DNA from: Modestobacter sp. L9-4
GTDB lineage: Bacteria; Actinomycetota; Actinomycetes; Mycobacteriales; Geodermatophilaceae
Length of the DNA: 64,000 nt
Direction: 5' to 3'
NCBI RefSeq assembly: GCF_019112525.1
Contig: NZ_CP077800.1
Span: 1,984,001 to 2,048,000, forward strand
The notes under the pieces were generated by a model. That model did no database searches. It saw only the letters and a program-made list of their open reading frames with translations, and was not told the origin of the DNA. The translations under genes were made by a program, and so were the position numbers. Positions 31,949 to 40,136 of this stretch are shown in pieces (the stretch's first letter is position 1; every line of letters starts with the position of its first letter).

Positions 31949-33349
31949 TCAGGCGCGGGCGGCCACGATCCGGTCGGGGCGCACCAGCACCGACCGGCCG
32001 CCGAGCCAGCGCTCCAGGTCCGGGGAGCCGAGGTCGGCCACCTGCACGACCCGGCCCGGCCAGCCGGCCGGCACCGGCCCGCCGGCGGTCAGCACCGCCC
32101 AGTCCGGACCCAGCACGTCGTCCAGCCGCCCGCCGCCCGCGAGCGGCGGCTGCGGAACCAGGCCCCCGACCGGCGACCCGGGCGCTCCCCGCCGCCGGCG
32201 GACCAGCGGCCCCGGCCGCAGCAGCGGCGTGCGGCTGTTCGCGGCGAAGGCGGCCAGCCGCGGCGCCCGCCGCACCCCGGCCAGCACCGCCCGGCGCAGC
32301 AGTGCGGCCCGCTCGCCGCCACCGGTCATCAGCCGGCCGAGCAGCAGGGCGATCCGCACCAGCGCGGCGGCGTGCGGCGCGCGCTCGGCCTGGTGGGTGT
32401 CGAGCAGGGCGTCGTCCGCGCCGTCGAGCACCGCGGCGAGCTTCCAGGTCAGCTGGTGCACGTCGCGCAGCCCCATGCCCAGGCCCTGCCCGATGAACGG
32501 CGGGGTGAGGTGGGCGGCGTCGCCGCACAGCAGCACCCGGCCGCTGCGCCAGCGGTCGGCCACCTGGGCGGCGTAGGTGTAGGCCGCGGTGCGCACGACC
32601 GTGCACCCGGCGGCACCGAAGCCGGCGAGCAGCGCGGGCAGGTCGAGGTCGGCGGGCTCCTCCCCCGCGGCCAGCCGGAACTCCGCCCGGTAGCGGTCGC
32701 CCGCGACCGGCATGAAGGAGGCCGGTCGCGTCGCGTCGCAGACCTGGTGGACGCCGGGCCAGACGTCCAGCGGCTCGTCGGAGACCAGGTCGACCACCAG
32801 CCAGCGCTGGGCCGGGCCGAGGTCGCGCATCCAGGACCCGATCAGCCGGCGCACGGTGCTCCGCGCCCCGTCGCACCCGAGCACCGCGTCGGCGACCAGC
32901 ACCTCCTCGGCACCGGTGACCCGGTCGCGCAGGGTGAGACGGACCGGTCCGGCCACGTGCTGCAGGTGCACCAGCTCGACCCCGCCGCGGAACCGCGCGC
33001 GGGGCTCGGCGTCCAGCGCCGCGCGGAGCGCCGCCTCCAGGTCGGGCTGGCTGAACATCGAGGCCTGCGGCCAGCCGTGCACACCCGTCCCGCGGCCGAA
33101 CTCGGCGAGCGTGCGGTGGGCGCCGTCCAGCAGCCGCATCCCGGTCATCGCCCGGCTGACCGCGGTGAACGCCTCGGCGACGCCGGCGGCCTGCAGCACC
33201 CGCAGCGACTCGTCGTCCAGGTGCACCGCGCGCGGCTGCGGGTAGGCGGCCACGTGCCGGTCCAGCACCAGGACGTCGACGCCGCGGCGGGCCAGCAGCA
33301 GCGCCGCGGTCACCCCGACCGGCCCCGCACCGACGACCACGACGGTCAC
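31949..33349 (-). CDS. FAD-dependent aromatic hydroxylase (PheA/MhpA-like)
   Basis: This 466-residue class A flavoprotein monooxygenase has the FAD-binding VVVGAGPVGVTAALLLARR at the N-terminus, the DG motif (VLGCDGARSTVR), and the second FAD motif CGDAAHLTPPFIGQG. The PRAVHLDDESLRVLQ stretch resembles MhpA-type 3-(3-hydroxyphenyl)propionate hydroxylases. It would hydroxylate a phenolic ring with NAD(P)H and O2. The C-terminal part is a short thioredoxin-like remnant. GTG 33349 overlaps the stop of the TetR gene upstream (GTGA), so regulator and enzyme share an operon. The substrate is unknown. Confidence 0.87.
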   Translation of the reverse strand: MTVVVVGAGPVGVTAALLLARRGVDVLVLDRHVAAYPQPRAVHLDDESLRVLQAAGVAEAFTAVSRAMTGMRLLDGAHRTLAEFGRGTGVHGWPQASMFSQPDLEAALRAALDAEPRARFRGGVELVHLQHVAGPVRLTLRDRVTGAEEVLVADAVLGCDGARSTVRRLIGSWMRDLGPAQRWLVVDLVSDEPLDVWPGVHQVCDATRPASFMPVAGDRYRAEFRLAAGEEPADLDLPALLAGFGAAGCTVVRTAAYTYAAQVADRWRSGRVLLCGDAAHLTPPFIGQGLGMGLRDVHQLTWKLAAVLDGADDALLDTHQAERAPHAAALVRIALLLGRLMTGGGERAALLRRAVLAGVRRAPRLAAFAANSRTPLLRPGPLVRRRRGAPGSPVGGLVPQPPLAGGGRLDDVLGPDWAVLTAGGPVPAGWPGRVVQVADLGSPDLERWLGGRSVLVRPDRIVAARA

Positions 33350-33999
33350 GCGTGCCGGCCGGACTTCCAGGCGGCGAAGACCTTCTCCAGCTGCTCCGGG
33401 GGCAGCGGCGAGCCCGGCAGCACGGCGCTCGATCCAGGCCGGAACCCGTCCATCACCAGCGCGAACACCCGGCGCCAGGCGTCCGGGGCGACGCCGCGGG
33501 TGCGGTCCATGACCGAGCCGACCATGATCGGCACGATCGCGACGTCGGCCACCTCGACGTCGTCCCGCACCTGCCCGAGCGCCTTGGCCCGGGCGAGCAG
33601 CTCGCCGACCACCGGGGTGATCCGCTGGTTGGCCACCCCGGCCAGCTCGGCGGCCTGCGGGCCGAGCAGGTACTCCTGCAGCCCCCGGTCCTCCGCCTGC
33701 ATCTCCAACGACGCCTCGATGAACCCGCACAGCCCCTGCCACGGGTCGTCCCCGGCGGCCGCTGCCTCCGCGAGCTGCACGACCCGCCCGACCTGGTCCT
33801 CGAACAGGGCCAGCAGCAGGTCCTCCTTGCGCGGGAAGCGCCGGTAGACGGTGCCCACGCCGACCTCGGCGGCCCGGGCCACGTCGTTGTGGCTCACCGC
33901 CAGCCCGGTCTCGGAGAACAGCCGGCGGGCGGCGGTGAGGATGCGCTCGCGGTTGCGCTCGGCGTCCCGGCGCAGCCGGCCCGGCCCGTCGACGTCCAC
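33346..33999 (-). CDS. TetR family regulator
   Basis: This 217-residue protein has the HTH near residues 25-65 (VSHNDVARAAEVGVGTVYRRFPRKEDL) and a helical ligand domain. GTG 33999 lies 7 nt after TAGGAT on the same strand with no Shine-Dalgarno, so it is probably leaderless. That -10 overlaps the stop of the NmrA-like gene. Its own stop overlaps the start of the FAD hydroxylase. No palindromic operator is obvious around this promoter, unlike the other TetR genes here. Confidence 0.9.
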   Translation of the reverse strand: MDVDGPGRLRRDAERNRERILTAARRLFSETGLAVSHNDVARAAEVGVGTVYRRFPRKEDLLLALFEDQVGRVVQLAEAAAAGDDPWQGLCGFIEASLEMQAEDRGLQEYLLGPQAAELAGVANQRITPVVGELLARAKALGQVRDDVEVADVAIVPIMVGSVMDRTRGVAPDAWRRVFALVMDGFRPGSSAVLPGSPLPPEQLEKVFAAWKSGRHA

Positions 34000-34006
34000 G
34001 CCGACG

Positions 34007-34012
34007 ATCCTA
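34007..34012 (-). promoter_or_regulatory. -10 built on the stop codon of the upstream gene
   Basis: TAGGAT on the minus strand starts with the TAG stop of the NmrA-like gene (34010-34012) and ends 7 nt before GTG 33999 of the TetR gene. Confidence 0.55.
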
Positions 34013-34900
34013 GGAGCGCGAGCTGAGGACCTCGGCCGCCGACGTCCAGTGCCGGACGCCGTACCGGTCGTTGTCGACGGCCCGGAGCTTGGCGTCGCCG
34101 CTGAACATGCCGTCGAAGTACTGCATGCCCTGCCACGCCGGGTAGAGGGCCTCGCGGTCGCGGGAGACCAGCCTGCCGATGCGCGCCGCGGTGCGCAGGA
34201 AGCCGATGCCGCCGGCGTACTGCGGCTTGTAGGTCTCGCCGGTGAGCTCGGTCATCGTGGCGGCCAGGTCGCGGGAGGACACCGAGCTGCCGGCCACCTC
34301 CAGCCAGCGCGGCGCGGTCGGGTCCAGCGCCGCCTCGGCGCCGAACGCGGCGGCGTCGTCCTTGGTGGTGAAGTCCAGCAGCTGGTCGGCGTCGTGCCAG
34401 TAGAGGACCCGGCCGCGTCCGAACAGCACCAGCGGCGCCTGGCCGGTGAGCATGTCGCCGAAGGCGCCCACGAGCACCGACGTCGCCTGCACCGGGGCGG
34501 CGTCCAGGCGGGCCATGAACTCCCGCCGCAGCTCGAGGTTGCGGTTCGTGCCCACCGGCAGCCGGCGGTAGTCGGCCGACCAGTCCGAGGGGACGAAGCG
34601 CGGGACGCCGGCGGCGACCGCGGCGGTGAGCAGCTGGGTCTGCGCGTCGATGACCACCGGGCGCAGCCCGCTGAGGGCGGAGACGACGACGTCGCCACCG
34701 GTGACGGCCGCGCGCAGGGCGGCGGCTTCGGCGTAGTCGACCGGGACGACCTCCAGGCCCAGGGACTCCAGGTGCGCGGTCTTGGCGACCGAGGCGCCGG
34801 GCCGGGTCAGCGCACGCACGGTGGCACCGCGGTCGACCAGGGCCACGGCGAGCCGCTCCCCCAGGTCACCGCTGGCACCGGCCAGCACGACGGTGGCCAT
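34010..34900 (-). CDS. NmrA-like NAD(P)-binding protein
   Basis: This 296-residue Rossmann-fold protein of the NmrA/isoflavone reductase-like atypical SDR group has TVVLAGASGDLGERLAVALVDRG as nucleotide site. The FVPSDWSADYRR segment is typical of aromatic-alcohol reductase-like members. It lacks the classic YxxxK pair at the SDR position, as is usual in this group, so it may be a redox sensor or an ether/phenylpropanoid-type reductase. ATG 34900 gives the standard N-terminus. A 9-bp inverted repeat lies upstream. The TetR-hydroxylase operon follows 10 bp downstream with its own promoter. Confidence 0.82.
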   Translation of the reverse strand: MATVVLAGASGDLGERLAVALVDRGATVRALTRPGASVAKTAHLESLGLEVVPVDYAEAAALRAAVTGGDVVVSALSGLRPVVIDAQTQLLTAAVAAGVPRFVPSDWSADYRRLPVGTNRNLELRREFMARLDAAPVQATSVLVGAFGDMLTGQAPLVLFGRGRVLYWHDADQLLDFTTKDDAAAFGAEAALDPTAPRWLEVAGSSVSSRDLAATMTELTGETYKPQYAGGIGFLRTAARIGRLVSRDREALYPAWQGMQYFDGMFSGDAKLRAVDNDRYGVRHWTSAAEVLSSRS

Positions 34901-34930
34901 CAGCGGGTGCCCGTTCCGGGCGCGGGGACA

Positions 34931-34996
34931 CAAGTGGACGAGCTGCTCCGGTTCACCGGCCGAACGTAGCACCAAGCGGAGAGATCAGTCCACTTG
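34931..34996 (-). repeat. Separated inverted repeat upstream of the NmrA-like gene
   Basis: CAAGTGGAC (34931-34939) and GTCCACTTG (34988-34996) are exact inverted copies; GGAC flanks both but is offset by two bases on one side. The 48-nt spacer is long for a terminator, so paired regulator sites or a looped leader are both possible. Confidence 0.45.
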
Positions 34997-35005
34997 TCCG
35001 CCGGG

Positions 35006-35039
35006 GCCCGCACCCGCCCGGTCGGGGGCGGGTGCGGGC
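35006..35039 (-). terminator. Perfect 14-bp terminator of the lipoprotein gene
   Basis: The arms 35006-35019 and 35026-35039 pair perfectly with a 6-nt loop, just after the lipoprotein stop at 35047. Confidence 0.82.
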
Positions 35040-35046
35040 GGCGACG

Positions 35047-35814
35047 TCAGGCGCCGGCCTGCGCCAGGTCGATCGCGTCGGTCGGGGCGGTGAGCGTCAT
35101 CGACTCGCCGAACCCGTCTAGGGTCAGCGTCTCGGGCTCCGCGTCGCCGGTGACCGTCTTCAGCGGGTACGCCGGGTCGCCGCTGGCGACGTAGAGCTTG
35201 CTGCCGCCGACCTGGCTGAGCACGAGGACGTCCTGGCCGTCCAGCTGCTCGGTGGTCACGGCGTCCTCGATGGCGCCGTCGCTGGGCGAACGCAGCTCGT
35301 CGGCCAGCCCACCGAGGGTCAGCTCGTCCAGACCGGCGGCCTCCTCCTCGGGCACGAGCACCCACTTGCCGGCCAGCTGCGCGGCGGACTCGGCCGGGGC
35401 GCCCGAGGTCTCCCAGAACCCGGCGGGGGCCTTGAAGTAGGTGACACCGGCGAGGGTCAGCAGCTCGACCTGCTGCCCGCCCAGGTCGATCGTGCCGGAG
35501 ACGTCCTCGCCCTGCAGCTGCAGGTCGACGCCCTGCGCCTCCGCGCCGGTGCCGAAGGTGCCGGTCACGTGCACCGCGCCGGCCGCCTCGAGCGCGTCGG
35601 CCGCGTCGGCCGCGACCTGCGCGCCCGTGCGCGACTCGCTGCTGGGGGCAGCCGAGGAGCTCGCGGCCGAGCTGGCGGCCGAGCTCGCGGCGGGGGCCGA
35701 CGCCGCTGCTGCGGGCGCGTCGTCCGAGCCCCCGCAGCCGGCGAGCAGCAGCGTCGCCAGGCCTGCGGTGAGTCCGCCGGCGAGTCGGGTGCCGAGCCGT
35801 GATCGGTTGCGCAT
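35047..35814 (-). CDS. LppX/LprG-like lipoprotein
   Basis: This 255-residue lipoprotein has a basic signal peptide (MRNRSRLGTRLAGG), a lipobox LLLAGCGG with lipidated Cys near residue 27, and an Ala/Ser-rich spacer with repeated SAASS. The mature domain (VHVTGTF, ISGTIDLGG-like strands, GVTYFKAPAGFW, LVPEEEAA) resembles the LppX/LprAFG fold, which in mycobacteria binds and moves lipids across the envelope. ATG 35814 is clear. It stands alone and ends in a strong terminator. The lipid ligand is inferred from the family only. Confidence 0.85.
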   Translation of the reverse strand: MRNRSRLGTRLAGGLTAGLATLLLAGCGGSDDAPAAAASAPAASSAASSAASSSAAPSSESRTGAQVAADAADALEAAGAVHVTGTFGTGAEAQGVDLQLQGEDVSGTIDLGGQQVELLTLAGVTYFKAPAGFWETSGAPAESAAQLAGKWVLVPEEEAAGLDELTLGGLADELRSPSDGAIEDAVTTEQLDGQDVLVLSQVGGSKLYVASGDPAYPLKTVTGDAEPETLTLDGFGESMTLTAPTDAIDLAQAGA

Positions 35815-36045
35815 GGGTCTCCGTCCCTCGAGCCGGCGGCGCGCTGGTCGCACCGCGGCGAGCACAGCATGGACACAGACGGTGCACACCAGTCCACTCA
35901 GGGTCACCCGGGCGAGTCGGGGTGGCGGTGACCGCGCACGTGAACAGCCGACGACGACACGATCACGGAGGGCGCCCGACCCGGTTCCGGCCGCTACAGT
36001 CCGCTGCCGCCCAGCAGCGGCGGAGCCCGAGCACCAGGAGAGACC

Positions 36046-37101
36046 GTGCCGATCGCCAGGACCCGCAAGCCCGCCGAGCCGTCCGGCCCCGCGGGGTCCT
36101 CCGGGGCGCTGCCGGTGCGCCCGCCGGCCCGGCGCCGCAGTGGCGCCCGGGTGCTGCTCGGGCTGGTGCTCGCCCTGGTCGTGCTGGTCGCCGGGGTGAT
36201 CCCCGGCATCGCGTGGGCGGCGGGGTTCACCAAGGCCGACGGTGGCCACGTCGTCGTCGTCCGCAACGGGGGCCTGTTCGACGACAACAGCATCCGCCAG
36301 GTGATCCAGCCGAACTCCTCGCTGACCTCGACCGGGCTGTACTCCAAGGAGCACCCCTACCCCTCGACCCAGCGGAACTTCAAGGTGAGCGGCCAGCAGG
36401 ACGCCGACTCCAACGAGGTCATCAACGTGCCCACCAAGGACGGCGTGCTGGTCGGCGTCGAGGGCACCTTCTACTTCGACGTCAACTTCACCGACGCCGC
36501 GGTGATGAGCGCCTTCGACGACAAATACGGCACCCGCACCTACCCCGGCCCCGACGGGCTGATCAGCGCCTGGGACGGCGACGAGGGCTGGAGCGCCTTC
36601 CTCAACTTCACGCTGGGCAACCTGGTGCAGAACGTGCTGCGTCAGGAGATCGGCAACGTGGAGTGCGCCGACCTGGTGGCCTCCTGCTCGCTGGCCGCGA
36701 ACTCCAGCGCCCAGGCCGCCGCCGCGGCGGTCATCGACCCCAACGCGAACGGCAACCAGACGATCAACGGCGTCCAGGCCGCGGTCAACGACGCGTTCAG
36801 CCGCGACGTCAACGACGTGCTGGGCGTGGACATCCTGGTCAACCCGCGGTTCGTGCTCAGCAAGATCGAGCTCCCGCAGAACGTGCAGGACGCCATCAAC
36901 CAGGCGCAGGCCGCCTTCGCCGGCGTCACCGAGTCACAGGCCGCGCTGCAGCGGGCCGAGATCGACGCCAAGGCCGACGCCGCCCGGCAGGCCGGCTACA
37001 ACGACTGCCCGACCTGCGCCCAGATCGACATCATGAAGTCCCTGCCGAGCGGCCTGACCACCTACGCGCCCGGCACCGGGTTCACCGTCTCAGGGAAGTG
37101 A
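36046..37101 (+). CDS. SPFH/band 7 domain membrane protein
   Basis: This 351-residue protein has a proline-rich cytoplasmic N-tail, one transmembrane helix (about 35-58), and an SPFH-like domain (GHVVVVRNGGLFDDNSIRQVI, TKDGVLVGVEGTFYFDVNF, VNDVLGVDILVNPRFVLSKIELP). An alanine-rich helix follows (AINQAQAAFAGVTESQAAL), as in prohibitin-type proteins. Unlike typical flotillins, the bulk after the helix appears to lie outside the cytoplasm, and it carries cysteine pairs (VECADLVASC, DCPTC) that could be disulfides. GTG 36046 follows AGGAGAG. A small membrane protein gene follows 3 bp later. Confidence 0.85.
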   Translation: MPIARTRKPAEPSGPAGSSGALPVRPPARRRSGARVLLGLVLALVVLVAGVIPGIAWAAGFTKADGGHVVVVRNGGLFDDNSIRQVIQPNSSLTSTGLYSKEHPYPSTQRNFKVSGQQDADSNEVINVPTKDGVLVGVEGTFYFDVNFTDAAVMSAFDDKYGTRTYPGPDGLISAWDGDEGWSAFLNFTLGNLVQNVLRQEIGNVECADLVASCSLAANSSAQAAAAAVIDPNANGNQTINGVQAAVNDAFSRDVNDVLGVDILVNPRFVLSKIELPQNVQDAINQAQAAFAGVTESQAALQRAEIDAKADAARQAGYNDCPTCAQIDIMKSLPSGLTTYAPGTGFTVSGK

Positions 37102-37104
37102 TCC

Positions 37105-37434
37105 GTGCGGCTCCTGGCGCTGGCCGCCGTCCTCGTCGTCGTCCTGCTGGTGGTGGCCGTCGTGCTGGCCGTCCGAGAGCGCACCGCGCGCGCCTGGGCG
37201 GCGGCCGAGGCGCGGGCGGTGTGGGCCGACGATCACTCCACCGTCGGCGGGGTCACCCGGGTGGTGGTGCGGCGCACCGCGCGGCTGCCCTCGGGTGAGG
37301 AGCGGGTGCTGGCCGAGTCGGTGATCGAGGAGATCGCCGACGGCGACCCCGACTGGCACGGCCGCTTCGACGCCGCCCGCGCGCGGGCCTACGACCGGGC
37401 GATCGACCTCAACGGGCGCTCCTACCTCGGCTGA
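37105..37434 (+). CDS. Small membrane protein co-transcribed with the SPFH gene
   Basis: This 109-residue protein has one N-terminal transmembrane helix (LLALAAVLVVVLLVVAVVLAV) and a soluble domain rich in Arg and acidic residues (RVLAESVIEEIADGDPDWHGRF). I recognise no family. GTG 37105 begins 3 bp after the SPFH stop, so it is made with that protein and may be its partner. A very long hairpin follows. Confidence 0.72.
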   Translation: MRLLALAAVLVVVLLVVAVVLAVRERTARAWAAAEARAVWADDHSTVGGVTRVVVRRTARLPSGEERVLAESVIEEIADGDPDWHGRFDAARARAYDRAIDLNGRSYLG

Positions 37435-37443
37435 CCACCGCAC

Positions 37444-37505
37444 TGCACGCTCCTCGTCCGCAGTGCACGTGCGGCAGCACGTGCAACGTGGACGAAGAGC
37501 GTGCA
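37444..37505. terminator. Very long hairpin between convergent genes
   Basis: The 29-nt arms 37444-37472 and 37477-37505 pair with about five mismatches around the loop GGCA. It lies between the small membrane gene (stop 37434) and the convergent gene (stop 37521), and probably terminates both. Confidence 0.8.
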
Positions 37506-37520
37506 ACGAGGACCGCCGGG

Positions 37521-37880
37521 TCAGCGGCCGGCGCGCTCGTCCAGCACACCGGCGGTCAGGCAGACCAGGCCCCAGACGGCGGCCGAGGCGCTGACCAGCC
37601 CGCGCCGCTGCCTGCCCTGCAGCGCCATCGCGAGCGCCGCGGCGTCGGTGAGGTCGGCGACCACCCGGCCGGCCACCGCCCGCCGGCGCAGCCGCCCGGC
37701 CGGCGCCGTCGCCAGGGCCACCCCGAGGACGACGTCGCGCGCGCAGACCATCCGCACCAGCGCGCGGGTGGAGCGGTCGTCGTCCAGGCCGCAGGGCCGC
37801 AGCAGCGCCGAGGGCACCACGACGACGGCGGCGGAGAAGACGGCGGTGGCGGTGCCGGCGAGCGCGGTCAGTGCGGGCAC
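37521..37880 (-). CDS. Small membrane protein, DUF4267-like
   Basis: This 119-residue protein has three to four hydrophobic segments and the pattern RMVCARDVVLGVALATAP ... RVVADLTDAAALAMAL, which resembles DUF4267-type membrane proteins. The function is unknown. ATG 37880 is followed by a hydrophobic first helix. It lies 28 bp after the ACS-type MFS gene on the same strand, so the two may form an operon. Confidence 0.7.
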   Translation of the reverse strand: MPALTALAGTATAVFSAAVVVVPSALLRPCGLDDDRSTRALVRMVCARDVVLGVALATAPAGRLRRRAVAGRVVADLTDAAALAMALQGRQRRGLVSASAAVWGLVCLTAGVLDERAGR

Positions 37881-37908
37881 GGGAGCTCCTGGGGGTCGTG
37901 GTCGGAGG

Positions 37909-39198
37909 TCATCGGCGGGCGGCCGGCCGGGAGCGCAGGGCGATGAGGCCGGCGGCGACCATCAGCACGGCCACCACCCACATGCCGGTGCGGAAGCTGC
38001 CGGTGAGGTCCTCCAGCCAGCCGGTCACGTACGGGGCGGCGAAGCCGGCGAGGTTGCCGAAGGAGTTGACCAGCGCGATGCCCGCCGCGGCACCCACCCC
38101 GGTCAGCAGCCGGGTGGGCAGCGTCCAGAACACCGGGATCGCGGCGAACACCCCGACCGCGCAGACGGTGATGCAGGCCATCACCGCCAGCGGCGAGTCC
38201 ATGTACAGCGCGGCGGCGATGCCGGCCGCGCCCACGAACGTCGAGGCCGCGACGTGCCACTCCCGCTCACCCGTGCGGTCGGAGTGCCGGGCCCACAGCA
38301 CCATCGCCACGGCGGCGAACACGTACGGGACGGCGGTGACCAGACCGATCTCGAGCAGGGAGAACGTCGTGCCGAACTGCTCCTGGAAACCGCGGATCAC
38401 CTGCGGCAGGAAGAAGGCCAGCACGTAGAGCCCGAAGACGATGCCGAAGTAGACCAGGCTCAGGGCGATCACCCGCGGGTCGGTGAGCGCCTGCCGGGTG
38501 GGCACCTCGCGGCCCACGACCTCGGCCTCCTCGGCGGCCAGGTGCGCCTCGAGCGCGGTGGCCTCGGCCGGGGTCAGCCAGCGCGCCCGCGTGGGCCGGT
38601 CGGGCAGGAACAGCAGGACGACGACGCCGAGGACCACGGCGGGCAGCCCCTCGACGAAGAACATGAACCGCCAGCCGGCGTCGAAGCCGAGCAGGCCCTC
38701 ACCGTGCTGGATGAGCAGCGTGGACAGCGGGCTGCCCAGCACCGAGGACAGCGGCACGGCCAGGAAGGTGAGCGCGACGATCCGGGCCCGCTCGGGCCGC
38801 GGGAACCAGTAGGTCAGGTACAGCAGGACGCCCGGGAAGAAGCCGGCCTCGGCGATGCCCAGCAGCACGCGGACGACGTAGAAGCTGACCTCGCCCTGCA
38901 CGAACGCCGTGGCGGAGGCGACCAGGCCCCAGGTGATCATGATCCGGGCGATCCAGAGCCGGGCACCGACCTTGTGCAGGGCGATGTTGCTGGGCACCTC
39001 GAAGACGAAGTAGCCGATGAAGAACAGCCCGGCGCCCAGCCCGTAGGCCGCCGAGCTCAGGCCCAGGTCGGCGTTCATGGTGAGCGCGGCGAACCCGACG
39101 TTGACCCGGTCCAGGTAGTTGACCAGGTACAGCAGCACGAGCAGGGGCAGCAAACGGCGGGCGGACTTGCGCACGACCCGCCGGTCGACCTCGATCAC
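37909..39198 (-). CDS. MFS transporter, anion:cation symporter (ACS) family
   Basis: This 429-residue, 12-helix carrier has the ACS signature LLYLVNYLDRVNVGFAAL in helix 1, EVPSNIALHKVGARLWIARI between helices 2 and 3, and AEAGFFPGVLLYLTYWFPR in helix 4. Relatives (GudP, ExuT, tartrate and 4-hydroxyphenylacetate permeases) take up organic anions with H+. GTG 39198 lies 6 nt after TAGGGT, with no Shine-Dalgarno, so it is probably leaderless. That -10 starts on the TAG stop of the MOSC gene. The substrate is unknown. Confidence 0.92.
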   Translation of the reverse strand: MIEVDRRVVRKSARRLLPLLVLLYLVNYLDRVNVGFAALTMNADLGLSSAAYGLGAGLFFIGYFVFEVPSNIALHKVGARLWIARIMITWGLVASATAFVQGEVSFYVVRVLLGIAEAGFFPGVLLYLTYWFPRPERARIVALTFLAVPLSSVLGSPLSTLLIQHGEGLLGFDAGWRFMFFVEGLPAVVLGVVVLLFLPDRPTRARWLTPAEATALEAHLAAEEAEVVGREVPTRQALTDPRVIALSLVYFGIVFGLYVLAFFLPQVIRGFQEQFGTTFSLLEIGLVTAVPYVFAAVAMVLWARHSDRTGEREWHVAASTFVGAAGIAAALYMDSPLAVMACITVCAVGVFAAIPVFWTLPTRLLTGVGAAAGIALVNSFGNLAGFAAPYVTGWLEDLTGSFRTGMWVVAVLMVAAGLIALRSRPAARR

Positions 39199-39204
39199 GC
39201 GAGG

Positions 39205-39210
39205 ACCCTA
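39205..39210 (-). promoter_or_regulatory. -10 built on the MOSC gene stop codon
   Basis: TAGGGT on the minus strand starts with the TAG stop of the MOSC gene (39208-39210) and ends 6 nt before GTG 39198 of the MFS gene. Confidence 0.55.
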
Positions 39211-39783
39211 TGCGGGCCGCCGGGCTGCCGGACGCACGGCTCCACCGGCCCGGGCGGCGTCCAGCGGGACGGCGGAGCGGAGCACGGCCGGGCCCAGCCG
39301 CAGGACGCCGTCGGTGCGCGGCCGGCAGCGCACTCCGCCCCGGCCGCGCATCCCGCGGTGCGCGCCGGGGCCGAGCACGAGGTCCATCCACGCGCACGGG
39401 TTGGCCGGGCGGCCGCCGTCCAGCCGCACCTCCCCGGCGCCGCAGTCGATGCCGAACGGCTGCCCGCGCAGCGCCTCGACCTCCGCGCCGCGCAGGACGA
39501 CGTTGCGCCGGGCGGCCAGCGGGTCCCAAGGGCCGCTGCCCAGCTCGGCGGCCAGCTCCTCCAGCGACTCGACGGCCAGCACGGTGACCGAGGCGTCCCG
39601 GTGGGCGGGCCGGCCGAAGTAGCGGTCGCCCACGACGCCCAGGTCGGCCCGGACCTCGATGCTCTCCCGCGACTCCACGGGGAGCGCCGCCGTCCCTGCG
39701 TCCGGACGTCCGTCGTAGCGGTGCGCCGGCGAGGCGAGCAGCCCGACCACCTCGACGTCGTACCGGAACGGCAGCTCCTCCAC
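39208..39783 (-). CDS. MOSC domain protein
   Basis: This 191-residue protein has the MOSC beta-barrel found at the end of molybdenum cofactor sulfurases and in mARC/YiiM-type enzymes. Visible are the GVVGDRYFG start region, ARRNVVLRG, and the conserved Cys followed by GPGAHRGMRGRGGVRC. The Cys in NPCAWMD is the likely Mo ligand or sulfur carrier. It would be a cytosolic Mo-cofactor enzyme or sulfur carrier acting on N-hydroxylated or sulfur compounds. The last 25 residues are Ala/Arg/Pro-rich and probably disordered. The ACS carrier lies next downstream. Confidence 0.82.
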   Translation of the reverse strand: MEELPFRYDVEVVGLLASPAHRYDGRPDAGTAALPVESRESIEVRADLGVVGDRYFGRPAHRDASVTVLAVESLEELAAELGSGPWDPLAARRNVVLRGAEVEALRGQPFGIDCGAGEVRLDGGRPANPCAWMDLVLGPGAHRGMRGRGGVRCRPRTDGVLRLGPAVLRSAVPLDAARAGGAVRPAARRPA

Positions 39784-39795
39784 CTCGCCGGTCCG

Positions 39796-40071
39796 TCAGT
39801 CGGTGCTGGTGGCCATCGCCTCGAGGTAGTCGTCGTAGCCGGCGATGACGTCCTCCAGGTCGATGACCTCGGGGAAGTCGGCGACCTCCTGGTGCTTGCG
39901 CAGGAAGAGCACGGTGCGCCGGACGACGTCCTCCTCGTCGTCGGTGCCGAGCCGGTCCATCACCTCGGGGGAGACCGTCACGAAGGTGCGGACGTCCTCC
40001 AGCTCGCTGGGCTGCACCACCAGGTAGGAGTTCTCGCCCTGTGCGTCGATCTCGATGTCGTCGTCGGCCAT
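39796..40071 (-). CDS. Small acidic protein of unknown function
   Basis: This 91-residue, strongly acidic cytosolic protein (MADDDIEIDAQGENSYLVV ... EDVIAGYDDYLEAMATSTD) has a predicted alpha-beta mix with VRRTVLFLRKHQEV as a central helix. It contains no Cys. I do not recognise the family, though small acidic proteins like this occur in other actinobacteria. ATG 40071 lies 7 nt after TAGGGC, another possible leaderless start. It sits 12 bp upstream of the MOSC gene on the same strand. Confidence 0.72.
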   Translation of the reverse strand: MADDDIEIDAQGENSYLVVQPSELEDVRTFVTVSPEVMDRLGTDDEEDVVRRTVLFLRKHQEVADFPEVIDLEDVIAGYDDYLEAMATSTD

Positions 40072-40136
40072 GCCCTGCGCCCTACCCGCACTCACCAGGA
40101 CAAACGCACCCGGTCGGGTGACCGTGCCGACCTCGG

